Shown piece after piece: positions 7,749 through 16,512 of a DNA stretch of 64,000 nt (position 1 is the first letter of the stretch; every line of letters starts with the position of its first letter). Position numbers and translations under genes: made by a program. The stretch covers positions 380,501 through 444,500 of the forward strand of contig NZ_FXAK01000005.1 of NCBI RefSeq assembly GCF_900177515.1. Reading direction: 5' to 3'. This stretch comes from Azospirillum oryzae. Its GTDB lineage: Bacteria; Pseudomonadota; Alphaproteobacteria; Azospirillales; Azospirillaceae. The notes below the pieces were generated by a model. It was given only the letters and a program-made list of their open reading frames with translations, did not search any database and was not told the DNA's origin.

Positions 7749-10034
7749 ATGACAACTTCGTCCGGCGCCAAGACCGTTGTTCGCCCTCTGAACAATAAGG
7801 CGCAGCAAGCCAAACGACAGTCGAGCCTGAAGAGTCGCCGGTTCTCGCTGCGGTCGGTTCTGCTCTGGATTCTGTTGTTGCTGTCGGCGGGTTTGTTTCT
7901 TGCGCTGGCGGCCCTGCCCGTCGGAAGATTTGCCAGCGCCGCGATTTCCGCCGGCGTGGTCGCCGCGGCCTTCGTGCTGGGGCGCTTCGCCCAGCGTTTC
8001 TGGCATGCCCGCACGCTGACCGTGCTGCTGCTGGCTTTCGTCACCTTCCGCTATTTCTTCTGGCGGCTGACCGGCACGATGCCGCCGGTGGACGATCTGG
8101 TGAACTTCATCCCCGGCGTGACCCTGTTCGCGGCCGAGGCGCTGTCCTTCGTTCTGTTCCTGACCTCGCTGTTCGTCATCATCGACCCCGTCGCCCGCGA
8201 ACCGTCGGCCCCGACCGGAGATCCCGCCCTCTGGCCCAGCGTCGACGTCTACATCCCCTCCTACAACGAGGAGCCGGAACTGCTGGAGACGACGCTGGCC
8301 GCCGCGGTCTGCATCGACTACCCGCGCGACAAGCTGCACGTCTATCTGCTGGACGACGGCGGCACCGACCAGAAGCTGGCCCACAGCAACCCGGAGCAGG
8401 CCGCCGCAGCGAAGGCGCGGCGCGAGACTCTGCAGGCGCTGTGCGAGCGGCTGCAGGTCACCTACATGACCCGGCCGCGCAACGAGCATGCCAAGGCCGG
8501 CAACATCAACCACGCCTTCCACAAGACGTCGGGCGACCTGCTGCTGATCCTGGACGCCGACCATGTGCCGACGGTCGGCATCCTGAAGGCGACGGTGGGT
8601 TTCTTCCAGCAGGACCCCGGCCTGTTCCTGGTCCAGACGCCGCATTTCTTCGTCAATCCCGACCCGGTCGAATACAACCTCGGCACCTTCGAGCGGATGC
8701 CGAGCGAGAACGAGATGTTCTATTACTCGATCCAGCCGGGGCTCGACCGCTGGAACGGCTCCTTCTTCTGCGGGTCCGCCGCCATCCTGCGCCGCGCGGC
8801 GCTGGAGGAGGTCGGCGGTTTCAGCGGCGACACGGTGACGGAGGATTGCGAGACCGCGCTGGAGCTGCATTCGCGCGGCTGGCGCAGCGTCTATCTGCCG
8901 CGCCCGCTGATCGCCGGGCTGCAGCCGGAAACCTTCGACAGCTTCATCGCCCAGCGCTCGCGCTGGACCCAGGGCATGATCCAGCTGTTCCTGCTGAAGA
9001 ACCCGCTCTTCAAGCGCGGCCTGACCATCTCGCAGCGGCTCTGCTACACCAGCACCATGCTTTACTGGTTCTTCTGGTTCTGGCGGCCGATCTTCCTGCT
9101 GTCGCCGCTGTGCTATGCCCTGTTCGGGCTGGAGATCTACCGCATCAACCTGCCGGACTTCGCCTGCTTCGTCCTGCCGCACGTCTTCGCCGCCGCCTTC
9201 CTGTCGCAGTTCCTGCACGGCCGGATGCGCTGGCCGCTGTTCTCGGAACTGTACGAGTACCTGCAGTCCTTCCACGTCTCCCGCGCGGCGCTGGCGACGA
9301 TGATCCGGCCGCGCGACCCGGTGTTCAAGGTGACCGCCAAGGGCCAGTCGGTTGACGAGGACGGCTTCTCTCCGCTGGCCACCCCCTTCATCGTCACCAC
9401 GCTGCTGCTGGCTGCCGGGCTGGCCGCCTGCGCCTGGCGCTATTCGATCTTCCCGGAACACCGCGCCGCCATCGTGCCGGTGGCGGTGTGGTGTTCCTTG
9501 AGCTTCCTGCTGGCGCTGGGTGGACTTGCCGTCGTCTATGAGCGCAAGCGGGTCCGCCGGCAGGAGCGTTTCACCGTCGACCGTCCGGCGGCGCTGAAGT
9601 TCGAGGACGGGACCAGCATCGACCTGACGGTCGCCGACGTGTCGGCCGGCGGCGTCGGGCTGATCGTCGATCCGAAATGGCGCGACCTGCTGGCCCAGCC
9701 CGACCGGACGCCGGTCCTGACCATCGCCGCGACGGAGACGGAGGCGGCGACCACCACCGGCGTGCGCATCTTCCGCATCGAGATGCGCGGCGGCGAACTG
9801 GCGGTCGGTGCCGGGTTCGCCCCGCGCGACCGCCAGGACATCGTGGAGATGGCGCGCTTCGTCTTCGGCAACAGCGTCGGCTGGGACATCTTCCTGGACC
9901 GCAAGCGCGTGGCCGCGCCGACCTTCTTCGGCGGGCTGCTGTTCTTCGCCACCCGGGTGGTGCCGCGGCTGGGGCATGTGCTGCTGGCCCTGCCCGGCGC
10001 GCTGCGCCGCATCCTGACCTTCCAGGCTCCGTAA
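7749..10034 (+). CDS. bcsA: cellulose synthase catalytic subunit with PilZ domain
   Basis: Processive inner-membrane glycosyltransferase (GT2) of 761 residues that polymerises UDP-glucose into beta-1,4-glucan and extrudes it. Membrane helices flank the catalytic domain at about 35-130 and 420-600. The catalytic motifs are present in order: LLDDGG (near 202), LDADHV, TVTEDCETALELHSRGW and QRSRWTQGM. The C-terminal PilZ domain carries RxxxR at 603-607 (RRQER) and DVSAGG at 630-635, the residues that bind cyclic di-GMP, so allosteric activation by c-di-GMP is expected. It heads a five-gene operon; bcsB begins 5 bp after its stop. The ribosome site is weak (GCGGATCCGC), and a phased repeat upstream may be regulatory. 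Confidence 0.96.
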   Translation: MTTSSGAKTVVRPLNNKAQQAKRQSSLKSRRFSLRSVLLWILLLLSAGLFLALAALPVGRFASAAISAGVVAAAFVLGRFAQRFWHARTLTVLLLAFVTFRYFFWRLTGTMPPVDDLVNFIPGVTLFAAEALSFVLFLTSLFVIIDPVAREPSAPTGDPALWPSVDVYIPSYNEEPELLETTLAAAVCIDYPRDKLHVYLLDDGGTDQKLAHSNPEQAAAAKARRETLQALCERLQVTYMTRPRNEHAKAGNINHAFHKTSGDLLLILDADHVPTVGILKATVGFFQQDPGLFLVQTPHFFVNPDPVEYNLGTFERMPSENEMFYYSIQPGLDRWNGSFFCGSAAILRRAALEEVGGFSGDTVTEDCETALELHSRGWRSVYLPRPLIAGLQPETFDSFIAQRSRWTQGMIQLFLLKNPLFKRGLTISQRLCYTSTMLYWFFWFWRPIFLLSPLCYALFGLEIYRINLPDFACFVLPHVFAAAFLSQFLHGRMRWPLFSELYEYLQSFHVSRAALATMIRPRDPVFKVTAKGQSVDEDGFSPLATPFIVTTLLLAAGLAACAWRYSIFPEHRAAIVPVAVWCSLSFLLALGGLAVVYERKRVRRQERFTVDRPAALKFEDGTSIDLTVADVSAGGVGLIVDPKWRDLLAQPDRTPVLTIAATETEAATTTGVRIFRIEMRGGELAVGAGFAPRDRQDIVEMARFVFGNSVGWDIFLDRKRVAAPTFFGGLLFFATRVVPRLGHVLLALPGALRRILTFQAP

Positions 10035-10039
10035 CGGCA

Positions 10040-12586
10040 ATGGCGGGCATGCGCACTCATACCGGCCTCCGCCGGGCCTGCTGGACCGTGCTGACGCTGC
10101 TGTCCCTGTGGGCCGGCTGGGCGCAGCCGGCGTCGGCGGCGGACAAGCGGGTGATCCCGCTGTCGAACCTGCGCGACGACCAGCCGGAGGTCACTCTCAA
10201 CGGCGAGACGGAGACGGTGGTCCTGCGCGCCGTCCTGCCGCCGGTGGTCGGGCTGACCTCCGCCGTGCTGGCGCTGACCTACGAGAACGGCATCGACATC
10301 CTGCCCGAGAAGGGGGCGATGTCGGTCTTCATCAACGGCTCGCCGGTGGCCGACCTGCCGCTCGCCGCCTTCCGGGGACCGGTCAACGCCTCCATCACCC
10401 TGCCGGGCAGCCTGATCCGCCCGGGCGAGAACCAGATCGTCTTCCAGACCAGTGCCCAGCACCGCGCCATCTGCACGGTCCGCGGCACCTACGACCTGTG
10501 GGCGCGGGTCAATCTGGCGGCGTCCTCGCTGACCCTGCTGTCGGACGGCGGCGTGCCGGAACCCGATCTCGCGATGATGCGCCAGCTGCTGGCTTCCGCC
10601 GACCGGGCGCGCGAACCGCTGGCGATCCTCTATCCCGGCAGCGAGATCGACGCCGACCATCTCGGCTGGGGCGCCATGGTGGCGCAGTCCTACGGCCTGC
10701 TGCTGGGCGACCGGACTCCGCGCGTGGTGGCGGTGCCGGTGCCGGCCAAACCCGCCGGCGGTGCGGCGCAGACGCTGGAAAGCCTGCCGCTGCCGGGCGG
10801 CAAGAACATCCTGATCGGCACCCGCGACCGCATCGCCCCGATTCTGGGGGAGGCGCGCGCCGCCGCCGTGACAGGCCCGTTCCTGGCGGTCTATCCCCTG
10901 CCGGCCGCAGGCGACGGGACCGGCGGCGGCTTCGTTGCCGTCGCCTCCGGCCGCACGCAGCAGGAGGTGGATCAGGCGGTGATGCGGCTGTCCGACGTCA
11001 CCCGGCCGCTGCCGACCCAGACCGCCATGATCGTCGCCGACGCGACCGCGCCCGCCGCTCCGCCGCCCCCGCCGGTGCAGGCGGAGGGGCGCTACCGCCT
11101 GTCGGAACTGGGCTTCCAGACGGTGCAGCACAGCGGCTACCGCTACACGGGCCGCGTCGCACTGACGCTGCCGGCCGGCTTCGCCCCGGTCAGCGACCGC
11201 TCCATCCTGTTCCATGTCAACGGCGCCTTCGAAGGCAATCTCGGGCCGGGTGCGGTGCTGAACGTCCGGGTGAACGGCAAGTCGGCCGGCGCCATGGAAG
11301 TCGACAAGCGGTCCAGCGGCGTGATCGAGAATGGCGAGATGCCGCTGGCGATGGCGCTGTTCCGCCCCGGCCCCAACCTGATCGAGGTCGAAGCGGAACT
11401 GCCGCCGGCCGGCGGCACCGACTGCGTCTTCGCGGTGCGGCGCCCGACCTTCACCCTGCTGGACAGCTCCAGCATCGAGATCCCCGGCTTCGCCCGTCTG
11501 GTCACCCTGCCCAACCTGCGCGGTTTCGCCAGCACCGCCTACCCCTATGGCGGCATCGCCGGGGGCGAGCCGGCGCCGCCCTTCGACCTCGTGGTCGTCG
11601 GGCGCGACCCCGCCTGGTCCGGCGCCGCCTGGAGCCTGACCGCCAAGCTGGCGCAGCGGGCGGGCGACCTGATGGCGGTGGTGCCCTACACCGGCTGGGA
11701 CGGCGCGCCGAACGACAATGCGCTGATCGTCGGCCCGGTCGCGGCGCTGCCGCAGGCGGTCTTCGCCACCGCGCCGCTTCCCGCCGACCGTCTGGCCGGA
11801 CTGCTGGAGGCGGGATCGCTGATCGCCCAGGCCAAGGCGAGGGGCGAGCCGATGGCGGCGGCCGACCGCCGCGCCCTGGCCGACCGTCTGCGGTTGGGCT
11901 GGTCCGGCAACGCCGCCCGCGCCGGTGCGCCGCGGCCGGGTGCCGTGCAGCAGCCGCTGGGGCAGATGGCCATGGTGGGATCGGCGATGGCGGCGGACGG
12001 CGGAACGGCGAACCGCTGGCAGCGGATGGCCGGCGATGCCAAGGAACCGGCCGCCGGGAATGGCTGGGTGCCGGACTGGGCGCGGCGGATCATGGCCGGG
12101 GCGGCGCGGTATATCAACCACTGGGCGGTGGAGGATGCGCCGGTCGACGTCGTGGCGCTGACTGAGACCGCCGAGACGCTGCCGGAAGCGGCCCTGCTGC
12201 AATACCGGGCTCCCGGCAACGATCCGCTGACCTGGACCCTGCTGACCGCCTCGGACCCGCGCGCCGTCGACCGCGCCATGCGCAGCCTGGGCGAGGCCGG
12301 CCTGTGGGAGAAGCTGCGCGGCGGTGGGGCGCTGTGGAGCAGCGCGGCGCCGGCCGTCACCACGCTGGAGGCGTCGCGGCCCTATCAGATCATTCTCAAT
12401 CCCTTTGACATCGGCAACCTGATCCTGATTCTGGCCCGCAACCTGTCGCAGCGGATCGAGGTTCTGTTCGCCCTGCTGCTGGGGACGGCGGTGGTGCTGA
12501 CGGTCAGCATGCGCCTGCTGCTGAAGGGCGGGCACCATGAACGTAGTGGGGGCGAACGCAGTGGAGAGGACGTGAGCGGATCATGA
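10040..12586 (+). CDS. bcsB: cellulose synthase regulatory/periplasmic subunit BcsB
   Basis: Periplasmic partner of BcsA, 848 residues. A signal peptide ends near residue 33 (QPASA before ADKR). Two repeats of carbohydrate-binding-like and flavodoxin-like domains follow, as in BcsB; a Pro-rich linker (APAAPPPPPVQ) at about 335-345 separates them. One C-terminal membrane helix (EVLFALLLGTAVVLTVSMRLLL) anchors the protein next to BcsA and is required in the family for catalytic activity. The start at 10040 follows the bcsA stop by 5 bp; an ATG at 10049 is a fallback. Its TGA overlaps the bcsZ ATG (ATGA at 12583-12586), indicating coupling. Confidence 0.94.
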   Translation: MAGMRTHTGLRRACWTVLTLLSLWAGWAQPASAADKRVIPLSNLRDDQPEVTLNGETETVVLRAVLPPVVGLTSAVLALTYENGIDILPEKGAMSVFINGSPVADLPLAAFRGPVNASITLPGSLIRPGENQIVFQTSAQHRAICTVRGTYDLWARVNLAASSLTLLSDGGVPEPDLAMMRQLLASADRAREPLAILYPGSEIDADHLGWGAMVAQSYGLLLGDRTPRVVAVPVPAKPAGGAAQTLESLPLPGGKNILIGTRDRIAPILGEARAAAVTGPFLAVYPLPAAGDGTGGGFVAVASGRTQQEVDQAVMRLSDVTRPLPTQTAMIVADATAPAAPPPPPVQAEGRYRLSELGFQTVQHSGYRYTGRVALTLPAGFAPVSDRSILFHVNGAFEGNLGPGAVLNVRVNGKSAGAMEVDKRSSGVIENGEMPLAMALFRPGPNLIEVEAELPPAGGTDCVFAVRRPTFTLLDSSSIEIPGFARLVTLPNLRGFASTAYPYGGIAGGEPAPPFDLVVVGRDPAWSGAAWSLTAKLAQRAGDLMAVVPYTGWDGAPNDNALIVGPVAALPQAVFATAPLPADRLAGLLEAGSLIAQAKARGEPMAAADRRALADRLRLGWSGNAARAGAPRPGAVQQPLGQMAMVGSAMAADGGTANRWQRMAGDAKEPAAGNGWVPDWARRIMAGAARYINHWAVEDAPVDVVALTETAETLPEAALLQYRAPGNDPLTWTLLTASDPRAVDRAMRSLGEAGLWEKLRGGGALWSSAAPAVTTLEASRPYQIILNPFDIGNLILILARNLSQRIEVLFALLLGTAVVLTVSMRLLLKGGHHERSGGERSGEDVSGS

Positions 12587-13629
12587 CGGTATCGCGGCGC
12601 GACCTGCTGATCGGATCGGCCGCCCTCGGGCTGGCGGCGGCCTTGCCGGGAAACCTGCGCGCGGCGCCCTTCGACGGGGCGGCGTGGCGCCGCTATGCCG
12701 AGCGCTTCCTGCTGCCGGAAGGGCGGATCGTCGACACCGGCAACAAGGGCATCAGCCATTCCGAAGGGCAGGGCTACGGCATGCTGCTGGCGGTGGCGGC
12801 GGGCGACCGCGCCGCCTTCGACCGGCTGTGGGGCTGGACCCAGCGCATGCTGATGGTGCGCGGCGACGGGCTGGCCGCCTGGCGCTGGACGCCCGACGGC
12901 GGGGTCACCGACCGCAACAACGCGTCGGATGGCGACATGCTGATCGCCTGGGCGCTGCTGCGCGCCGCCGAGGTCTGGCAGACGGAGGCCTACCGCACCG
13001 CCGCCGCCGGCATCGTCAAGGCGCTGGCCTCCGGCCTACTGGTGGAGCAGGCCGGGCTGACCGTCCTGCTGCCGGGACGCGACGGCTTCCGCAAGGGCGA
13101 GACGCTGGTGCTCAACCCCAGCTATTGGATCTTTCCGGCCATCCGCGCCTTCGCCGCCCTGCCCGGCGGCGAACGCTGGGGCAAGCTGTCTGATGCCGGG
13201 CTGGTGCTGCTGTCGAAGGCGCGCTTCGGCGGGTTCCAGCTGCCGCCGGACTGGATGACGCTGGATGCGGCCGGGACGGTGGGCATCGCCGACGGCTTCA
13301 AGAAACAGTACGGCTACGACGCCGTGCGGGTGCCGCTCTATCTGGCGTGGGACGGCTACCGCGATCCCTATTATTTCCGTCCCTTCGCCGATCTGGTCGC
13401 GAAGTTCGGCGGCACGGCGGTCCCCGCCACCGTCTCCCTGCCGGGCGGCACCACCACCCAGGTGGCGGCGTCGGTCGGCATGCTGGCGGTCTATCGGCTG
13501 GCCTGCCGCCTTGCCGGGGCCGGTGACGCGGTGACGGTGCCGCCGCTGGCACCCGACGAAGACTATTACTCCACCACCTTGGCCCACCTGTCCGCGCTGG
13601 CGGCGCAAAGCCTGGGGATCGATCCGTGA
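12583..13629 (+). CDS. bcsZ: cellulase of the cellulose operon (GH8 endoglucanase)
   Basis: Glycoside hydrolase family 8 endo-beta-1,4-glucanase of 348 residues, exported to the periplasm, where BcsZ trims nascent cellulose. The N-terminus has a twin-arginine motif (SRRDLLIG) before a hydrophobic stretch, so Tat export is likely. The general acid is Glu61 in GISHSEGQGYGM and the probable base is Asp246 in YGYDAVRVPLYLAW; NNASDGDML (112-120) is also family-conserved. The length matches BcsZ. The gene is coupled at both ends by ATGA overlaps with bcsB and the TPR gene. Confidence 0.93.
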   Translation: MTVSRRDLLIGSAALGLAAALPGNLRAAPFDGAAWRRYAERFLLPEGRIVDTGNKGISHSEGQGYGMLLAVAAGDRAAFDRLWGWTQRMLMVRGDGLAAWRWTPDGGVTDRNNASDGDMLIAWALLRAAEVWQTEAYRTAAAGIVKALASGLLVEQAGLTVLLPGRDGFRKGETLVLNPSYWIFPAIRAFAALPGGERWGKLSDAGLVLLSKARFGGFQLPPDWMTLDAAGTVGIADGFKKQYGYDAVRVPLYLAWDGYRDPYYFRPFADLVAKFGGTAVPATVSLPGGTTTQVAASVGMLAVYRLACRLAGAGDAVTVPPLAPDEDYYSTTLAHLSALAAQSLGIDP

Positions 13630-15440
13630 CCCGTCCTGTCCTGCTTTCCGCCCTTCTTCTCGCCGGCATCGCCGCCACCGGTGCCGGAAACGGCGCCTGG
13701 GCGCAGTCGAGCGGCGGCGCCCGCGCGCTGGCCCCCGGCGTGAAGGTGGAGGTGGCGCCGGCACCCGGCAGCGGCTCCGCCCCCGCCGCCGGCAAGGTGG
13801 ACGAGACGGCGCTGCGCTATTACGCCCGCATCGGCGACGGCGAGCGGCTTGAGGCGGAGATCGCCCGTCTGCGTGCGCTCGATCCGGGTTGGGAACCGCC
13901 GAAGGACCTGTTCGCGCCGCAGCCGACCACCCCCGGTGTCGACGAGACGCCGTTCTGGAACCTGCTGTCCGCCGGCAAGGTGGCGGAGGCGCGGGCGGCC
14001 ATCGCCGAGCAGCGGCGCAAGTCGCCGTCCTGGCAGCCGTCCGACAAGCTTCTGCAGGAACTCGACACCGCCGAGAGCGCCGGCCGCATCCGCTCGGCCA
14101 GCGACACCAGGCGCTGGCAGGAGGTGGTCGATGCCGCCGCCGCCCATCCGGAGGCGGTGGCCTGCAACCGGCTGGACAACGCGTGGCGGCTGGCCGAGGC
14201 CTATGCCGAGCTGAAGCAGGCCGACCGCGCCTTCGACACCTACCGGACGATCGTCAGCACCTGCCCCAAGGCGAAGGAGCGGCGCGACACCATCTTCAAG
14301 GCGTCGCGCTATCTCAGCCCGGACCAGCTGCGCGAACTGACCGCGCTGGGCGCCACCGCCAACCCGGCGAAGGGGGAGGATTACTCCACCGTCCGCACCG
14401 CGGAAGCGGAGTTGGAGACCGGCCGGTTGCTGGAGCGTCTGGGCGCCGCCAGTTCAGGGGCGAAGCCCGGCGCCCTGTCGGCGGCCGACCTGTCGCGCAT
14501 CCAGGGCATCGTCCGCGACAAGCAGGACGCCGACGGCGCCATCGCGCTCGGCTGGTATTTCCAGAAGCAGAAGAACTTCGCCGAAGCGCAGAGCTGGTTC
14601 TCGCAGGCCAACGGCTGGGCGCCGTCCGACAAGTCGGCGGAAGGGCTGGTGCTGGCCTACAACGGCCTGGGCGAGAAGGCGCAGGCCCGCGCCGCGGCAG
14701 CGCCCTGGAAGGGCAAGTCGAGCCGGATCGATCAGGCGCTGAAGGCGGTGGACCCACCGCGCGGGGCTGGCGGCGGGCGCAGCGGCCCGCAGGGGCCGAG
14801 CGAGCTTGACCGGGCGCTGGCCCGCCAGGACTTTGCCGAGTGCCTCAGCATCATCCGCAGCAGCATCGCCAAGAGCGGCCCGACCGCCGCCCTTCTGCAG
14901 CAGCGCGGCTGGTGCCTGCTGGAGATGAAACGCCCGTCGGAGGCCGAGGCCGCCTTCGCCGAGGCTCAGGCGATGGCCGCGCGCGAACCGGCGAAGGGCG
15001 GCCAATCCGCCGGAGCGGGTGGACGCACGCCGGCGGCGGCCGGCCTGCCGCAGAAGGCGACGGCGGCGCAGGAGAACGCCTATGGTCAGGCGGTGGCGCG
15101 GCTGGCCACCGGCGACACGGTCGGGCTGACCCGCGACCTGCCGCGCGCCAACATGACCCCGGCGCAGAAGGCGGAGATCCGCGCGTCGCTGATGGCGACG
15201 GAGGCGAACCGGGCGCTGGAGGACAAGCGTTACAACGACGTTCTGCGCCTGCTCGACGCCCGCAAGGAGCTGACGCCGGAGCCGCGGAACCTCGGGATCC
15301 TGCGCGGCTGGGCGCTCTACAACCTGATGCGCTTCGACGAGGCCTATGCCCAGTTCAAGTCCGTCGACGACCGGCTGAGCACCGAGGAATCGCGCGAAGG
15401 CGTCACCATCACCTGGAAGACCATTTACCATGACTGGTAA
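13626..15440 (+). CDS. exported TPR protein of the cellulose operon (BcsC-like without barrel)
   Basis: Protein of 604 residues with a signal peptide (cleavage near AWA-QSS, residue 26) and helical TPR-like repeats through most of its length, for example ALGWYFQKQKNFAEAQSWFSQANGW. Its operon position corresponds to BcsC, the outer-membrane exporter of cellulose. BcsC is about twice as long because of a C-terminal beta-barrel; here the frame ends soon after the last TPR-like segment, so no barrel is visible. It could be a periplasmic scaffold that works with a separate porin. It overlaps bcsZ by an ATGA. The next gene's upstream ATG lies inside its last codons. Confidence 0.8.
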   Translation: MTRPVLLSALLLAGIAATGAGNGAWAQSSGGARALAPGVKVEVAPAPGSGSAPAAGKVDETALRYYARIGDGERLEAEIARLRALDPGWEPPKDLFAPQPTTPGVDETPFWNLLSAGKVAEARAAIAEQRRKSPSWQPSDKLLQELDTAESAGRIRSASDTRRWQEVVDAAAAHPEAVACNRLDNAWRLAEAYAELKQADRAFDTYRTIVSTCPKAKERRDTIFKASRYLSPDQLRELTALGATANPAKGEDYSTVRTAEAELETGRLLERLGAASSGAKPGALSAADLSRIQGIVRDKQDADGAIALGWYFQKQKNFAEAQSWFSQANGWAPSDKSAEGLVLAYNGLGEKAQARAAAAPWKGKSSRIDQALKAVDPPRGAGGGRSGPQGPSELDRALARQDFAECLSIIRSSIAKSGPTAALLQQRGWCLLEMKRPSEAEAAFAEAQAMAAREPAKGGQSAGAGGRTPAAAGLPQKATAAQENAYGQAVARLATGDTVGLTRDLPRANMTPAQKAEIRASLMATEANRALEDKRYNDVLRLLDARKELTPEPRNLGILRGWALYNLMRFDEAYAQFKSVDDRLSTEESREGVTITWKTIYHDW

Positions 15441-15450
15441 GGGAGCCCCG

Positions 15451-16161
15451 ATGCCCGAGACTCCGATTTCCGGTTCTCCGATTTCCGGTACGGCCCGGAT
15501 TGGCCGGCGACGCGCGGCGCTGTTGTCGGTTTTGGCGGCGACGACGCTGCTGACCTCCGGCTGTGCCGGCTGGGTCCGCGACAACCTGACCCAGTCGCCC
15601 ACCCCCTGGCGGCGCGTGCAGCCGGCGGCGCTGCCGGTGACCCTGCCGGACAGCCGCGACTTCCCCATCGTCGCCGCCCGCATGCGCGACACCGGCGCCG
15701 TCTACAAATCCTACATCGTCGTGCTGGGCAATCCGACGGTCCTGCCGGGCGAGAACCGCCTGACCATCGACGTGCAGACCCTGCCTGACAGCCTGTTCGG
15801 CGCCCTGGTCCAGCCGCCGCGCGTTTTCCCGGTGCCGCTCTACACCATGGAAACGCTGCTGGCGACGACCAAGCGCGAGTTTCCGGAGATGACCGTCAAG
15901 GTCGCCGACGCCGCCCGCCGCAACCGCTACGGCGACTACGACTATGTCACCGCCCAGGACGGGGTGAACAGCTGCGTCCTGGCGTGGCAGCTGATCACCG
16001 ACCACAAGCGGATGCTGCCGGAACGGATCGAGGCGGTGCGTCTGGAATACCGGGCCTGCGGCGTCGGCTCCAACATCCGCGCCATGCTCGCCCCCTTCGA
16101 CGGGCTGTCGCTGACCCTGCCGGAAACGGTGCTGGAGGCGCAGGATCTGGGTGGGATGTAG
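15451..16161 (+). CDS. cellulose-operon lipoprotein, BcsN-like
   Basis: Predicted lipoprotein of 236 residues. A hydrophobic leader ends in LLTSGC with the lipidated Cys at residue 38. The mature part has a segment YKSYIVVLGNP followed by PGENRLTIDVQ that resembles the core of BcsN proteins of alphaproteobacterial cellulose operons, so a BcsN-like role is possible, but the match is by eye. The ATG at 15451 was preferred because AAGGGAG lies 5 bp before it; an ATG at 15430 inside the previous gene has no such site. It ends in TAG, and the same frame continues open for 98 codons beyond it (next entry). Confidence 0.6.
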   Translation: MPETPISGSPISGTARIGRRRAALLSVLAATTLLTSGCAGWVRDNLTQSPTPWRRVQPAALPVTLPDSRDFPIVAARMRDTGAVYKSYIVVLGNPTVLPGENRLTIDVQTLPDSLFGALVQPPRVFPVPLYTMETLLATTKREFPEMTVKVADAARRNRYGDYDYVTAQDGVNSCVLAWQLITDHKRMLPERIEAVRLEYRACGVGSNIRAMLAPFDGLSLTLPETVLEAQDLGGM

Positions 16162-16221
16162 GCGGGCAGGCCCGACTGCCTGTTCCGGCTCGGCCTGTGC
16201 CGGCTGGCGGCGAGCCGGTTG

Positions 16222-16455
16222 ATGGCCGCGACGCTGGCGACCGCCGGGCGTCTGGTGGACCGGGAGGTGCTGGATGAGGCCATCGAAGCCTTCGGCCGTG
16301 CCGCCGACGGGGGCCATGGCGATGCCGGCAGGAATCTGTTCGGCACGGCTGTCGTGGCGATCCAGACCGGGGTGATGGCGGACGCGACGCTGGACCGGGT
16401 CGCCGCCGCCGCCCGTTCCCGGCTGATGGCGGAGCCGCGGGACAGCATGGCCTGA
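16222..16455 (+). CDS. small unidentified frame in the bcs/IOR convergent gap
   Basis: The 351-bp gap 16162-16512 between convergent genes holds this frame (77 residues from ATG). It is in the same phase as the preceding lipoprotein gene and is open from the codon after its TAG stop. Third positions are strongly G/C and the composition is protein-like (REVLDEAIEAFGRAADGGHG). There is no good ribosome site. A second coding-like stretch in another phase follows (LIRFDFEAFPFLHFLEK, stop at 16503-16505). This could be a real small gene, a remnant of a longer or frameshifted gene, or chance in GC-rich DNA. No function is suggested. Confidence 0.25.
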   Translation: MAATLATAGRLVDREVLDEAIEAFGRAADGGHGDAGRNLFGTAVVAIQTGVMADATLDRVAAAARSRLMAEPRDSMA

Positions 16456-16512
16456 TCCGCTTCGACTTCGAAGCCTTTCCCTTCCTGCACTTCCTGGAGA
16501 AATGAGGCCGCC

